Of a stretch of 64,000 nucleotides of DNA, positions 38,069 to 47,656 are shown in pieces (the first letter of the stretch is position 1; each line of letters starts with the position of its first letter). The stretch is from Jeongeupia chitinilytica. Its GTDB lineage: Bacteria; Pseudomonadota; Gammaproteobacteria; Burkholderiales; Chitinibacteraceae. The stretch covers positions 186,001-250,000 of the forward strand of contig NZ_BMYO01000002.1 of the NCBI RefSeq assembly GCF_014652315.1, read 5' to 3'. Under the pieces are notes generated by a model that worked only from the letters and a program-made list of their open reading frames with translations, was not told the DNA's origin and did no database searches. The translations under genes were made by a program, and so were the position numbers.

Positions 38069-38145
38069 TGGCGGAGCGGACGGGACTCGAACCCGCGACC
38101 CCCGGCGTGACAGGCCGGTATTCTAACCAACTGAACTACCGCTCC
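38069..38145 (-). tRNA. tRNA-Asp (anticodon GTC)
   Basis: 77 bases including an encoded 3' CCA. The acceptor stem is GGAGCGG / CCGCTCC, the D arm contains TAGTTCAGTTGGTTAGAAT, and the anticodon stem-loop is CCGGCCTGTCACGCCGG with anticodon GTC. The T arm contains GGGTTCGAGTCCC. All stems pair well. Confidence 0.97.
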
Positions 38146-38180
38146 GCAGCGGTCTCGCTATGCCATTTACCAAAGGTAAC

Positions 38181-38256
38181 TGGTGGGTGATGACGGGGTC
38201 GAACCGCCGACATTCTGCGTGTAAGGCAGACGCTCTACCAACTGAGCTAATCACCC
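38181..38256 (-). tRNA. tRNA-Val (anticodon TAC)
   Basis: 76 bases with an encoded 3' CCA. The acceptor stem is GGGTGAT / ATCACCC, the D arm has TAGCTCAGTTGGTAGAG, and the anticodon loop is CTGCCTTACACGCAG with anticodon TAC. The T arm is CGGCGGTTCGACCCCG. It is the upstream member of a two-gene transcript with tRNA-Asp. Confidence 0.97.
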
Positions 38257-38275
38257 GTCGTCAAACGAGGAGCGC

Positions 38276-38304
38276 ATTAAAGCATGCCGGTTTTGGTCCG
38301 TCAA
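38276..38304 (-). promoter_or_regulatory. Promoter of the tRNA-Val/tRNA-Asp unit
   Basis: On the minus strand TTGACG (38299-38304) and TTTAAT (38276-38281) are exactly 17 bases apart, 20 bases upstream of tRNA-Val. This is a strong sigma-70-type promoter. Confidence 0.8.
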
Positions 38305-38367
38305 CACCTTTTTCAAAAAACAGCAGTCGGAAGGATAAAACCGGACACGGTGGCGGCTGTAATGTGC

Positions 38368-38396
38368 TTGGAGTATAAAAACTGAGAAAATTTAAC
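38368..38396 (+). promoter_or_regulatory. Possible promoter of the gspC operon
   Basis: TTGGAG (38368-38373) and TTTAAC (38391-38396) are 17 bases apart in a strongly AT-rich patch, 26 bases before the GTG of gspC. Confidence 0.45.
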
Positions 38397-38421
38397 CAAA
38401 CTGTAATTCCTGGAAAAACAA

Positions 38422-39246
38422 GTGCTACGGGTACCTGCGCTGAAACTGAAGTGGCCTGCGACGGGCAGGGCGATTCCGGTGCTCGAATTCATGCTGACGC
38501 TGGCCCTAGCCTGGCTTGCCGCCGGACTGTTCTGGCTGGTCCTGGCACCTCGGTCTGCGGTGCCGGTGCTGAAACCGCCAGAAACCGCGCCGGCGGTGCC
38601 GAATCTGGTCTGGCGCAACGCCCCGGCGTGGTTCGGTGCAACAGCCGGCAGCGAAACCGCAAGTACGCTATCGGCGCGGCTGATTGCCGTGATCGCCGGG
38701 GACGAGCGCAGCAGTGCGGCCGTCTTCAGCGGTATCGAAGCCAGCGCGGTCGCGGTCCGTGTCGGGCAGGCGGTGCAACCGGGCGTGCAGCTGGTCCGTG
38801 TGGCGCGCGACCGGGTCGAGCTCGAACGCAACGGCCGGCGCGAAATCCTGATGCTGGACGGCCACGACGCCAGCGCGATGGCCACCACGACGGTTGCGCC
38901 CGTGGCTGCGGCAGCAACTCCGGCGACGGGCGAGTTGCCGGCGCAGACGCTGTACCGCGGCCAGCTGGCCGCCACAATGCAGGCGGGCAACATCGCCGAC
39001 TGGGCCAAGGGACTGGCGGCGGCCCCGGGCGGCGGCATCCTGATCAACGACCCGGCGCAGCAGCCGCTGGCCAGGTCACTGCAGTTGCAGGCCGGCGACG
39101 TCCTCAAGTCGGTGAATGGCCAGGTGCTTGCCCAGCCTGCCGACATGTCGCTGCTGCTGACCGTCTTCAGCCAGCAGGCCCAGATCAAGCTTTCGGTGTT
39201 GCGTGGCGGTGCGCCGACCACGCTGCAATACCAAATCCAACCTTGA
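38422..39246 (+). CDS. gspC: Type II secretion protein GspC
   Basis: 274 residues. A short cytoplasmic N-terminus and one membrane helix (about 18-40, EFMLTLALAWLAAGLFWLVLA) are followed by the periplasmic homology region (about 80-150), which in this family contacts the GspD secretin. A C-terminal PDZ-like domain comes last (about 185-274, QLQAGDVLKSVNGQVLAQPADM). It links the inner-membrane platform to the outer-membrane pore. GTG 38422 is the only start in a sensible position, and GGAAAA lies before it. It leads the gspC-gspD-gspE run, nine bases before gspD. Confidence 0.88.
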   Translation: MLRVPALKLKWPATGRAIPVLEFMLTLALAWLAAGLFWLVLAPRSAVPVLKPPETAPAVPNLVWRNAPAWFGATAGSETASTLSARLIAVIAGDERSSAAVFSGIEASAVAVRVGQAVQPGVQLVRVARDRVELERNGRREILMLDGHDASAMATTTVAPVAAAATPATGELPAQTLYRGQLAATMQAGNIADWAKGLAAAPGGGILINDPAQQPLARSLQLQAGDVLKSVNGQVLAQPADMSLLLTVFSQQAQIKLSVLRGGAPTTLQYQIQP

Positions 39247-39254
39247 AAGACACC

Positions 39255-41381
39255 ATGAAATCCATGCTTCGCGCGTCCCGCCGCCTTCTGCTGGCCAGCC
39301 TTCTGGCCGCTCATGTCCATGCGGCCGACAACAAGGTGACGCTCAATTTCGTCAATGCCGACATCGAATCGACCGTGAAGGCGGTCGGGCTGATTACCGG
39401 CAAGAATTTCCTGATCGATCCGCGGGTCAAGGGCACGATCAACATCGTCTCGGCGCAGCCGGTCGACAAGGACTCGGTCTACCCGGTACTGCTGTCGGCT
39501 TTGCGGCAGCAAGGCTTTACCGCGGTCGAGTCGGGCAAGCTGGTCAAGGTGATGCCGGAAGCCGACGCCAAGACCAACAGCGGGCCGACCGAAAGTCGCG
39601 AATTGCGTGCGGCCGGCGACAGGATCGTCACGCAGGTCTATCCGCTCAAGTTCGAGTCGGCCAACCAGATCCTGCCCATCCTGCGTCCGCTGGTATCGGC
39701 CAACAACGCGATTTCGGTCTACGCACCGTCCAATACCCTGGTGATCACCGATTACGCCGACAACATCCGCCGGCTGAATCGCATCATCCAGAGCATCGAC
39801 CAGCCGGCGCAGTCGGACATCTTCCCGGTACAGTTGAAGTACGCTTCGGCCGTCGACGTGTCGCAGATGCTTTCGCGGCTGATGCCGGAGCTCAACGCGC
39901 AGGGGGCCATTCCCGGCACGACGCCGGTCGACGGGGCGCGCCGCAGCAGCGTGGTGCCCGACGTGCGCAGCAACACGCTGCTGGTGCGCAGCGAGAACGC
40001 CGTACACGCCCAGCAGATCCGCCGCCTGATCGAAACGCTGGACCAGCCTGGCGCCGCCGGCGGCAACATCCACGTCGTCTATCTGCGCAATGCCGAAGCG
40101 GTGAAGCTCGCCGCCACGCTCAAGGGCGTGCTGACCGGCCAGGACAGCGGTGGCACGCAAGCCGCGAGCAACAGCACGGCTCCCATGTCGACCGGCAGCA
40201 GCAACGGCGGCCTGTCGCTGCCACCCAGCAGCCCCGCGTCGGTGTCGACAGGAAGTTCGGCCGCCAGCGTGCAGATCGGTGGCGTGACGGTGCTGCTTCA
40301 GGCCGATCCGATGACCAATTCGCTGATCATCACCGCGCCGGACAACGTCTACAACAATTTGCGCTCGGTGATCGACAAACTCGATGTGCGTCGTGCGCAG
40401 GTGTACGTCGAAGCGATGATCGCCGAGGTCAACGCGTCCAAGGTCGGCGAATTCGGCGTCCAGTGGCTGCTCGGCGGCGGCAACGACAACGTGTCGGGCA
40501 TCGGCGTCAGCGCGCTCGGTTTGTTGTCGAACAGCATCGGCAGCCTGATCAGCGGCATCGTCAACAAGGACCCGAACAAGATCCCGACCGGGCTGACCGT
40601 CGGCGTCGTCAACGGCAATCCGTTCAAGGAGGGGGGCAAGACCCCGACGCTGGGCGTGCTGGCCAGCGCGCTGCAGAACACCGGCGACGCCAACATCCTG
40701 TCGACGCCGAACCTGATCACGCTCGACAACGAGGAAGCGCGGATCATGGTCGGCCAGAACATTCCGATCATCACCGGCACGCAGTCGTCGACCGGCAGCA
40801 ACCCGAACCCGTTCACCACGGTCGAGCGCAAGGACATCGGTATCTCGCTGCGGGTGAAGCCTCAGGTATCCGAAGGCGGCAGCATCACGCTGTCGGTGTA
40901 CCAGGAGGTGTCGACCATCGACAACACGGTCAACACCAACGGTGCCGGCATCGCGACCAAGAAGCGGGCGCTGGAGTCCAAGGTGCTGGTCGATGACGGT
41001 CAGGTCGTGGTGCTCGGCGGGCTGATCCAGGATCAGCTCGACAACGCCGTCAACAAGGTGCCGGGGCTGGGTGACGTCCCGGGTCTGGGCAATCTGTTCA
41101 AGTACCAGAGCCGCAACTGGGGCAAAGTCAACCTGATGATCTTCCTGCGGCCGGTGATCCTGCGTGACGGCGCGGCCAGCGATACGCTGTCGACCGACCG
41201 TTACCAGTACCTGCGCAACGAACAGGCGAAGTTCGGCTTCGACAGCCACCCGTTCCTGCCCGATCTGCCCAAGGTCGTGCTGCCCGAATTGCCGGCCCAG
41301 CCGGTCAAACCGGCCGATGCGCCTGTCACGCCCAAGGCCGAACCGTCGGTGCAGGGCGTACCGGGCGCTGCCCAGCCATGA
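39255..41381 (+). CDS. gspD: Type II secretion outer-membrane secretin GspD
   Basis: 708 residues. A signal peptide ends near HVHA before Ala-Asp. N0 and N1-N3 domains follow (about 25-370, including NADIESTVKAVGLITGKNFLIDPRV), with a Ser/Gly/Ala-rich insert at about 300-335. The secretin core (about 440-650) contains the conserved VPGLGDVPGLGNLFKYQS. The tail after 650 is Pro/Lys-rich. It forms the pore through which folded exoproteins, such as the chitin- or polysaccharide-active enzymes suggested elsewhere in this window, would leave. Its stop overlaps gspE by four bases. A longer in-frame reading upstream runs through gspC and is rejected. Confidence 0.95.
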   Translation: MKSMLRASRRLLLASLLAAHVHAADNKVTLNFVNADIESTVKAVGLITGKNFLIDPRVKGTINIVSAQPVDKDSVYPVLLSALRQQGFTAVESGKLVKVMPEADAKTNSGPTESRELRAAGDRIVTQVYPLKFESANQILPILRPLVSANNAISVYAPSNTLVITDYADNIRRLNRIIQSIDQPAQSDIFPVQLKYASAVDVSQMLSRLMPELNAQGAIPGTTPVDGARRSSVVPDVRSNTLLVRSENAVHAQQIRRLIETLDQPGAAGGNIHVVYLRNAEAVKLAATLKGVLTGQDSGGTQAASNSTAPMSTGSSNGGLSLPPSSPASVSTGSSAASVQIGGVTVLLQADPMTNSLIITAPDNVYNNLRSVIDKLDVRRAQVYVEAMIAEVNASKVGEFGVQWLLGGGNDNVSGIGVSALGLLSNSIGSLISGIVNKDPNKIPTGLTVGVVNGNPFKEGGKTPTLGVLASALQNTGDANILSTPNLITLDNEEARIMVGQNIPIITGTQSSTGSNPNPFTTVERKDIGISLRVKPQVSEGGSITLSVYQEVSTIDNTVNTNGAGIATKKRALESKVLVDDGQVVVLGGLIQDQLDNAVNKVPGLGDVPGLGNLFKYQSRNWGKVNLMIFLRPVILRDGAASDTLSTDRYQYLRNEQAKFGFDSHPFLPDLPKVVLPELPAQPVKPADAPVTPKAEPSVQGVPGAAQP

Positions 41382-42841
41382 ACCGGCTGGTGCCGTTTCA
41401 TTTCGCCCGCGATCGTGGCGTCGTCGACATCGCCGGCGACGATGCCAGCGTGCAGGTGCTGATGCGTCGTGGCGCGTCGCTGTCGGCCTTGAATGAGCTG
41501 CGGCGCAGCGCCGGCCGGCCGCTCGACATCGAACTGGTCGACGCCAGCGAGTACGAACGCCGCCTGTCGCGGCTGTTCAGTCACGGCAGTCAGGCGGCGA
41601 GTGTCGCCGATGATGTCGAGCAGCAGATCGACCTATCGAGGCTGGTGCAGGCGCTGCCCGAAATCGAGGATCTGCTGGATGCGCAGGATGATGCGCCGAT
41701 CATCCGCCTGATCAATGCACTGCTGACCGAAGCGTTGCGCGAGGGCGCCTCCGACCTGCATCTCGAAGCGTTCGAAACGCGCTCGCTGGTGCGCTTTCGC
41801 GTCGACGGGACGCTGCGCGACGTCCTCGAACCCAAGCGAGCACTGCATGCGGCGCTGGTGTCTCGGATCAAGGTCATGGCCGGACTCGACATCGCCGAGA
41901 AACGCCTGCCGCAGGACGGCCGGATCACGCTGCGCATCGCCGGGCGGCCCGTCGACGTGCGGGTGTCGACGCTGCCGTCCGGGCACGGCGAGCGCGCGGT
42001 GCTGCGTCTGCTCGACAAGTCGGCGGGGCGACTGAATCTCGAGAAGCTCGGCATGGGCGGGCAGGTGCTGGCGCAACTGCAGGCGTTGCTCAGGCAGCCG
42101 CACGGCATCGTGCTCGTGACCGGGCCGACCGGCTCGGGCAAGACGACAACGCTGTATGCGGCGCTGTCGGGCATGGATGCGAAAACCGCCAACATCATGA
42201 CGGTCGAAGATCCGATCGAATACGATCTCGACGGTGTCGGCCAGACGCAGATCAATCCGAAAATCGACATGAGTTTCGCCCGGGCCTTGCGCGCCATTCT
42301 GCGGCAGGATCCGGACGTGATCATGATCGGTGAAATCCGCGATCTCGAGACGGCGCAGATTGCCGTTCAGGCGTCGCTGACCGGTCACCTGGTGCTGGCG
42401 ACGCTCCATACCAACGACGCGGCAAGTGCGGTGACCCGACTGGCCGATATGGGCATCGAGCCCTTCCTGCTCGCAAGTTCGCTGCTCGGCGTGCTGGCGC
42501 AGCGGCTTGCGCGGACGTTGTGCCCCGAGTGCCGGATTGCCTATGCTGCAGACGATGCCGAGCGGGCGGCAATGGGGTGTGCCGAGGCGGTCACGCTGTA
42601 CCGGCCGGCCGGATGTGCGGCGTGCAACCACACCGGCTACCGGGGACGCTCGGGTGTATACGAACTGCTGACGATCGACGAAACCTTGCGCGGCATGATC
42701 CATGACCGCGACACCGAACAGGCCGTCAAGCAGCACGCGATGCAGGGTGGCATGCTGACGTTGCGGCAGGATGGCGAGCAACGCGCGCGCTCGGGCCAGA
42801 CCAGCCTCGAAGAAGTCTGGCGGGTGACGCGCGAGAGCTGA
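41378..42841 (+). CDS. gspE: Type II secretion ATPase GspE
   Basis: 487 residues. The N1 domain is followed by the core ATPase. Walker A is GPTGSGKTT (about residues 249-257), the Asp box is EDPIEYDLDGVGQTQINP, Walker B is DPDVIMIGEIRD and the His box is GHLVLATLHTND. The four-cysteine zinc motif (CPEC and CAAC) is intact. It drives pseudopilus assembly on the cytoplasmic face of the membrane. It overlaps gspD (ATGA). GspF, G-M and O genes do not follow; instead a PilZ gene begins 75 bases later. Confidence 0.95.
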   Translation: MNRLVPFHFARDRGVVDIAGDDASVQVLMRRGASLSALNELRRSAGRPLDIELVDASEYERRLSRLFSHGSQAASVADDVEQQIDLSRLVQALPEIEDLLDAQDDAPIIRLINALLTEALREGASDLHLEAFETRSLVRFRVDGTLRDVLEPKRALHAALVSRIKVMAGLDIAEKRLPQDGRITLRIAGRPVDVRVSTLPSGHGERAVLRLLDKSAGRLNLEKLGMGGQVLAQLQALLRQPHGIVLVTGPTGSGKTTTLYAALSGMDAKTANIMTVEDPIEYDLDGVGQTQINPKIDMSFARALRAILRQDPDVIMIGEIRDLETAQIAVQASLTGHLVLATLHTNDAASAVTRLADMGIEPFLLASSLLGVLAQRLARTLCPECRIAYAADDAERAAMGCAEAVTLYRPAGCAACNHTGYRGRSGVYELLTIDETLRGMIHDRDTEQAVKQHAMQGGMLTLRQDGEQRARSGQTSLEEVWRVTRES

Positions 42842-42916
42842 GTGGTATTCGAGAAAACGGGTGTGCTGCCGGATGAAGGGCATCTCCGGTGCGTCAACCG
42901 TTCCCAGGAGATGAGC

Positions 42917-43225
42917 ATGCAACACGGATTACCGGCTCCCGATGCGCGCGGCGCGCTGCGCGTGCCGCTGGATTGCAAGGTTCGGCTGCGCAGCGCCGAC
43001 GGTCGCTCGCACTATGGCGTCTGCGCCGATCTGTCGGTCACCGGGCTGACCGTGCGCACGGCCTTTGTGCCGCAGGAAGACGAGTTGCTGGAGGTGTGCG
43101 TGCTGCCGCCGCCGCAGGGCGGTCGAACGCACCCGCTGTCGGCGCGCGCGCGCGTGGTGCGTTGCCATGCGGTGGACGACGAATGCTACGAGCTGGGACT
43201 GGCGATCGAGGAAATTCTCGGGTGA
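42917..43225 (+). CDS. PilZ-domain c-di-GMP-binding protein
   Basis: 102 residues, a single PilZ domain with the two ligand motifs: RxxxR (RGALR, near residue 12) and DxSxxG (DLSVTG). It should bind c-di-GMP and act by protein-protein contact. ATG 42917 is six bases from AGGAG; ATG 42911 is too close to it. The gene stands directly behind gspE and overlaps the next gene by four bases (GTGA). PilZ proteins are known partners of related secretion and pilus ATPases, so control of GspE is a reasonable idea but unproved. Confidence 0.88.
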   Translation: MQHGLPAPDARGALRVPLDCKVRLRSADGRSHYGVCADLSVTGLTVRTAFVPQEDELLEVCVLPPPQGGRTHPLSARARVVRCHAVDDECYELGLAIEEILG

Positions 43226-43782
43226 AGGTCGCGTGGGGGCCGGTTTTGCTGTGGCCGCTGGTCGCCCTGGCGCAGCCCGATGCCATTCGCGCCGATGTCG
43301 TCCGCCATGGCGACATCGTGATGCTCAACGTCGAGTTCGCCGTTGCGGTGCCGCAGGCGCTGGCATGGGAAGTGATGACCGACTTCGACCACATGACGGC
43401 CTTCCTGCCGCAGTTGGACGAAAGCCGCGCGGTGGTCACGTCGGCCAACCACCTTGAAGTGCACCAGCGCGGTCATTATTCCGTTGTCGGCTTGCCGTTT
43501 TCGTATGAGTCGGTCCGCGATGTGAGTCTGCAGCCGATGGCCGAAATCCGGGCGCGAACACTCGAAGGCAATGCGGGCAGGATGGAAAGTATTTGCGATC
43601 TGCAGCAGCGTGGCGAGCAGACCGTAGTAAAATACCGCGCCGATTGGACGCCCGGCTCGGTCTGGCAGGCCGCCATCGGTACGGATTTTCTCAAACAGCA
43701 ACTGGTTCGCCAGTTCGACGCGATGCAGCAGGAAATGCTGCGCCGCAAGGCACACCCCAATGCACCGGTTCCGGTGCCCTGA
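43222..43782 (+). CDS. Periplasmic SRPBCC-fold (START-like) protein
   Basis: 186 residues. The GTG start overlaps the PilZ stop. A short hydrophobic N-terminus (VKVAWGPVLLWPLVALAQP) looks like a signal peptide cut after Ala-Leu-Ala. The mature part is a SRPBCC helix-grip fold starting VEFAVAVPQALAWEVMTDFDHMTAFLPQLDESRAV, with the ligand-cavity pattern of the polyketide-cyclase/lipid-transport group. This would bind a hydrophobic ligand in the periplasm. Function is unknown. It is followed six bases later by the ArnD-like gene. Confidence 0.8.
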   Translation: MKVAWGPVLLWPLVALAQPDAIRADVVRHGDIVMLNVEFAVAVPQALAWEVMTDFDHMTAFLPQLDESRAVVTSANHLEVHQRGHYSVVGLPFSYESVRDVSLQPMAEIRARTLEGNAGRMESICDLQQRGEQTVVKYRADWTPGSVWQAAIGTDFLKQQLVRQFDAMQQEMLRRKAHPNAPVPVP

Positions 43783-43788
43783 GTCTCC

Positions 43789-44697
43789 ATGCGTCTGCTT
43801 ACGCTCAAAATCGATGTCGACACCTATCGCGGCACCCGCGAAGGCATTCCCCGGCTTGTAGACCTGCTGCAACGTTTCAACGCCAACGCAACCTTTCTGT
43901 GGAGCCTCGGTCCGGACCATACCGGCCGGGCGATCAAACGGGTATTCCGTCCGGGTTTCATGAAGAAGGTATCGCGCACGTCGGTGCGGGAGCATTACGG
44001 CATCAAGACCCTGCTGTACGGCACGCTGTTGCCCGGGCCCGACATCGGCAAACGGTGTGCGCCGTTGATGCGCGAGGTCGTTGCGGCCGGTTTCGAGAGC
44101 GGCGTGCATACCTGGGATCACATCCGCTGGCAGGACGGCGTCGCCGACGCCGACGAAACGTGGACCGCTGCCGAGCTCAACGCGTCGATCGAGCGTTATG
44201 TCGAGATTTTCGGCGAACCGCCACAAACGCACGGTGCGGCGGGCTGGCAGATGAATGCGCATGCCTACCGGCTCGAGCAGCGCCTAGGCATGCGTTACGC
44301 CTCGGACGGCCGCGGCACCCATCCGTTCTGGCCGATGGTCCGTGGCGAGCCGGTCCGGGTGCCGCAACTGCCGACGACCCTGCCGACGCTGGACGAACTG
44401 ATCGGCATCGACGGGCTGACACCAGACAACGTCCACGAACATCTGCTGCGGCTGACCGAAGCCGAAACGCGTTTCGGTCATGTTTACACGCTGCACGCGG
44501 AGCTGGAGGGCATGAAGCTGTTGCCGGTGTTCGAGCGGCTGCTTGCCGGCTGGCAGGAGCAGGGCTATCAGTTCGTCAGCCTTGGCGAACATTGTGCTGC
44601 GCTGGACCTGGGCCAGCTGCCGTATCACGAAGTTCAGATGGCCGAGATTCCCGGTCGCAGCGGTGTGCTTGCCGTGCAGGGACCGCAGTTCCTGTAA
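43789..44697 (+). CDS. arnD: ArnD-like polysaccharide deacetylase
   Basis: 302 residues. A NodB-type deacetylase that resembles E. coli ArnD over its whole length: LKIDVDTYRGTREGIPRLVDLL, YGIKTLLYGTLLPGPDIGKR, HTWDHIRWQD, HGAAGWQMN, YASDGRGTHPF and LPTLDELIG. ArnD removes the formyl group from undecaprenyl-phosphate-Ara4FN so that aminoarabinose can be added to lipid A. Metal ligands are plausible in DVD (residues 9-11) and HTWDH. No other arn genes flank it. It ends a string with gspCDE, PilZ and SRPBCC genes. It may act on another lipid-linked sugar. Confidence 0.82.
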   Translation: MRLLTLKIDVDTYRGTREGIPRLVDLLQRFNANATFLWSLGPDHTGRAIKRVFRPGFMKKVSRTSVREHYGIKTLLYGTLLPGPDIGKRCAPLMREVVAAGFESGVHTWDHIRWQDGVADADETWTAAELNASIERYVEIFGEPPQTHGAAGWQMNAHAYRLEQRLGMRYASDGRGTHPFWPMVRGEPVRVPQLPTTLPTLDELIGIDGLTPDNVHEHLLRLTEAETRFGHVYTLHAELEGMKLLPVFERLLAGWQEQGYQFVSLGEHCAALDLGQLPYHEVQMAEIPGRSGVLAVQGPQFL

Positions 44698-44717
44698 CCG
44701 GACGAGTACCCGAAAAG

Positions 44718-44745
44718 AACAACGCCGGCATTTGCCGGCGTTGTT
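44718..44745 (+). terminator. Bidirectional terminator between arnD and qmcA
   Basis: AACAACGCCGGCA (44718-44730) pairs with TGCCGGCGTTGTT (44733-44745). It sits between converging genes. The flanking DNA is only moderately T-rich, so the call is less certain than the others. Confidence 0.65.
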
Positions 44746-44788
44746 GCGTCAGGAGGCGACCAAACGGGCCGTGCCCGGCCCGCTGCTG

Positions 44789-45733
44789 CTACTTGCTGGC
44801 CTTGACGATGTTCATCGCCGTGGCGACGACGCCGGCGACATCGCTGACGTTGCCCGGCAGCAGCATGGTGTTGCCTTCCTTGGCGATCTTGCTGAATGCG
44901 TCGATATAGCGTTCGGCCACCTTCAGGTTGACCGCTTCGATTCCGCCACCGGTTTCGATCGATTTGCCGACGGTTTCGACCGCTTCGGCGGTGGCGTGTG
45001 CGACCAGACGGATTGCCTGCGCCTCACCGGTGGCGCGATTGATTGCGGCCTGCTTCTCGCCTTCGGACTGGTTGATCGCCGCCTGCATGTCACCCTGCGA
45101 CTTCTGGATCGCCGCTTCGCGCTGACCGCTGGCAAGGTTGATCTGCTGCTGCTTCACACCTTCGGATTGCGCAATCAGTGCGCGCTTTTCCCGCTCGGCC
45201 GTAATCTGTTTCTGCATCGAGTGGAGGATTTCCTGCGGCGGCGTCAGGTCCTTGATCTCGTAGCGCAACACCTTGACGCCCCAGTTCGACGCGGCCTCAT
45301 CGAGCGACAGCACCACGGCGCGGTTGATGTCTTCGCGTTCCTCGAAGGTTTTGTCGAGTTCGAGCTTGCCGATGACCGAGCGCAGCGTCGTCTGCGCCAG
45401 TTGGGTAATGGCGAGCACGTAATCGCTGGCGCCGTACGAAGCAAGCTTGGGATCGCGAACCTGGAAATACAGGATGCCGTCGACCTGCAGCTGGGTGTTG
45501 TCGCGCGTGATGCAGATCTGGCTCGGCACGTCGAGCGGAATTTCCTTCAGGTTGTGCTTGTAGGCAACACGATCGATGAAGGGGACCACGATGCGCAGAC
45601 CCGGCTCGAGGACGTCGTGAAAGCGCCCGAGTCGTTCGCGGACCCAGGCCTGCTGTTGCGGGACGATTTTCAGCGTCTTGGAAATGAAGATAACGACGAT
45701 GACCGCAAACGCGACGACGAACTGCAGCGACAT
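44789..45733 (-). CDS. qmcA: SPFH/band 7 membrane protein, QmcA-type
   Basis: 314 residues from ATG 45733, which has GGAG six bases upstream. An ATG at 45745 overlaps the NfeD stop (TGATG) and is also possible. One N-terminal membrane helix is followed by an SPFH/stomatin domain (VPQQQAWVRERLGRF to ITRDNTQLQVDGILYF) and a long Ala/Glu/Gln coiled coil (REAAIQKSQGDMQAAINQSEGEKQ), then VATAMNIVKASK. Members form ring scaffolds linked to membrane microdomains and FtsH. The pairing with the NfeD gene just upstream is conserved widely. Confidence 0.92.
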   Translation of the reverse strand: MSLQFVVAFAVIVVIFISKTLKIVPQQQAWVRERLGRFHDVLEPGLRIVVPFIDRVAYKHNLKEIPLDVPSQICITRDNTQLQVDGILYFQVRDPKLASYGASDYVLAITQLAQTTLRSVIGKLELDKTFEEREDINRAVVLSLDEAASNWGVKVLRYEIKDLTPPQEILHSMQKQITAEREKRALIAQSEGVKQQQINLASGQREAAIQKSQGDMQAAINQSEGEKQAAINRATGEAQAIRLVAHATAEAVETVGKSIETGGGIEAVNLKVAERYIDAFSKIAKEGNTMLLPGNVSDVAGVVATAMNIVKASK

Positions 45734-45744
45734 AAACGACTCCA

Positions 45745-46176
45745 TCAGGGTTGGTGGGGTGGTTCGGCATCGAGCAGCAGGGTATTGCCCCGCTGGCCGA
45801 CAATGTAAAACCGGGTCAGGCCGCGATCGGCCGGATTTGCAAACTCTGCATCCCAGTCTGCGCCACGGTAGCGGACCCGGGCGTGGCGTGAGTCGATCCA
45901 GCGCTCGATCGTGACAAGGTGGCCGAGGTCGAGCGCGTTGCTGTCACCGCCTTGCCGCGGGGGCTGTCGGTGTTTCCAGCGGCGCAAGCCTGCAACGGCT
46001 GCCAGGCTGGCAAGGGTGGCGACGGCGATCTGCAGCGCTACGGATACCGACAGCGCCGCAGCGACGGCTCCAGCCAGAAGTCCGACCGCAATGGCCAGCA
46101 GATAGAAGGTACCGCTGAGCATTTCCAGCCCGACCAGCACGGCGGCGGCAATCAACCAGAGAGTGATGGGAGTCAT
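45745..46176 (-). CDS. NfeD-like membrane protein
   Basis: 143 residues. Three N-terminal membrane helices (about 1-75) are followed by a soluble OB-like NfeD domain (LGHLVTIERWIDSRHARVRYRGADWDAEF, ending FYIVGQRGNTLLLDAE). Short NfeD proteins without the ClpP-class protease domain pair with SPFH proteins and are thought to shape membrane microdomains. The ATG at 46176 starts the first helix; a TTG at 46206 is an alternative. It is followed by qmcA with the stop and start touching, so the two form an operon. Confidence 0.88.
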   Translation of the reverse strand: MTPITLWLIAAAVLVGLEMLSGTFYLLAIAVGLLAGAVAAALSVSVALQIAVATLASLAAVAGLRRWKHRQPPRQGGDSNALDLGHLVTIERWIDSRHARVRYRGADWDAEFANPADRGLTRFYIVGQRGNTLLLDAEPPHQP

Positions 46177-46271
46177 GATCAAGTCAGATTCTTCAAAGGT
46201 GAGCAAGTTCCCTTTGTTTGGCCTGCCGTTGCTTCAGGTATAGCAGGCCACCGTTCGCCGGGCTCCGGAAC

Positions 46272-46303
46272 AAAAAACGGTGACCTGTGGATCACCGTTT
46301 TTG
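46272..46303 (-). terminator. Terminator of serS
   Basis: The stem AAAAACGGTGA (46273-46283) pairs with TCACCGTTTTT (46292-46302) around an eight-base loop. On the minus strand it is followed by a run of T. It starts ten bases after the serS stop. Confidence 0.88.
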
Positions 46304-46312
46304 TCATGCGGT

Positions 46313-47596
<1,284 letters not shown>

Positions 47597-47656
47597 GGGC
47601 TGGATTCTTGTCGTTTATCGAGTGATGCGGATGACGTTCATTCTACACGAAGCACC

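Noticed and set aside
38257..38421. Additional tRNA or small RNA gene next to tRNA-Val
   Set aside because: No cloverleaf can be drawn. The stretch is explained by the tRNA promoter on one strand and the gspC promoter on the other.
38451..39254. In-frame upstream extension of gspD running through gspC
   Set aside because: It lies out of frame within gspC and lacks a signal peptide. The true gspD begins with one at 39255.
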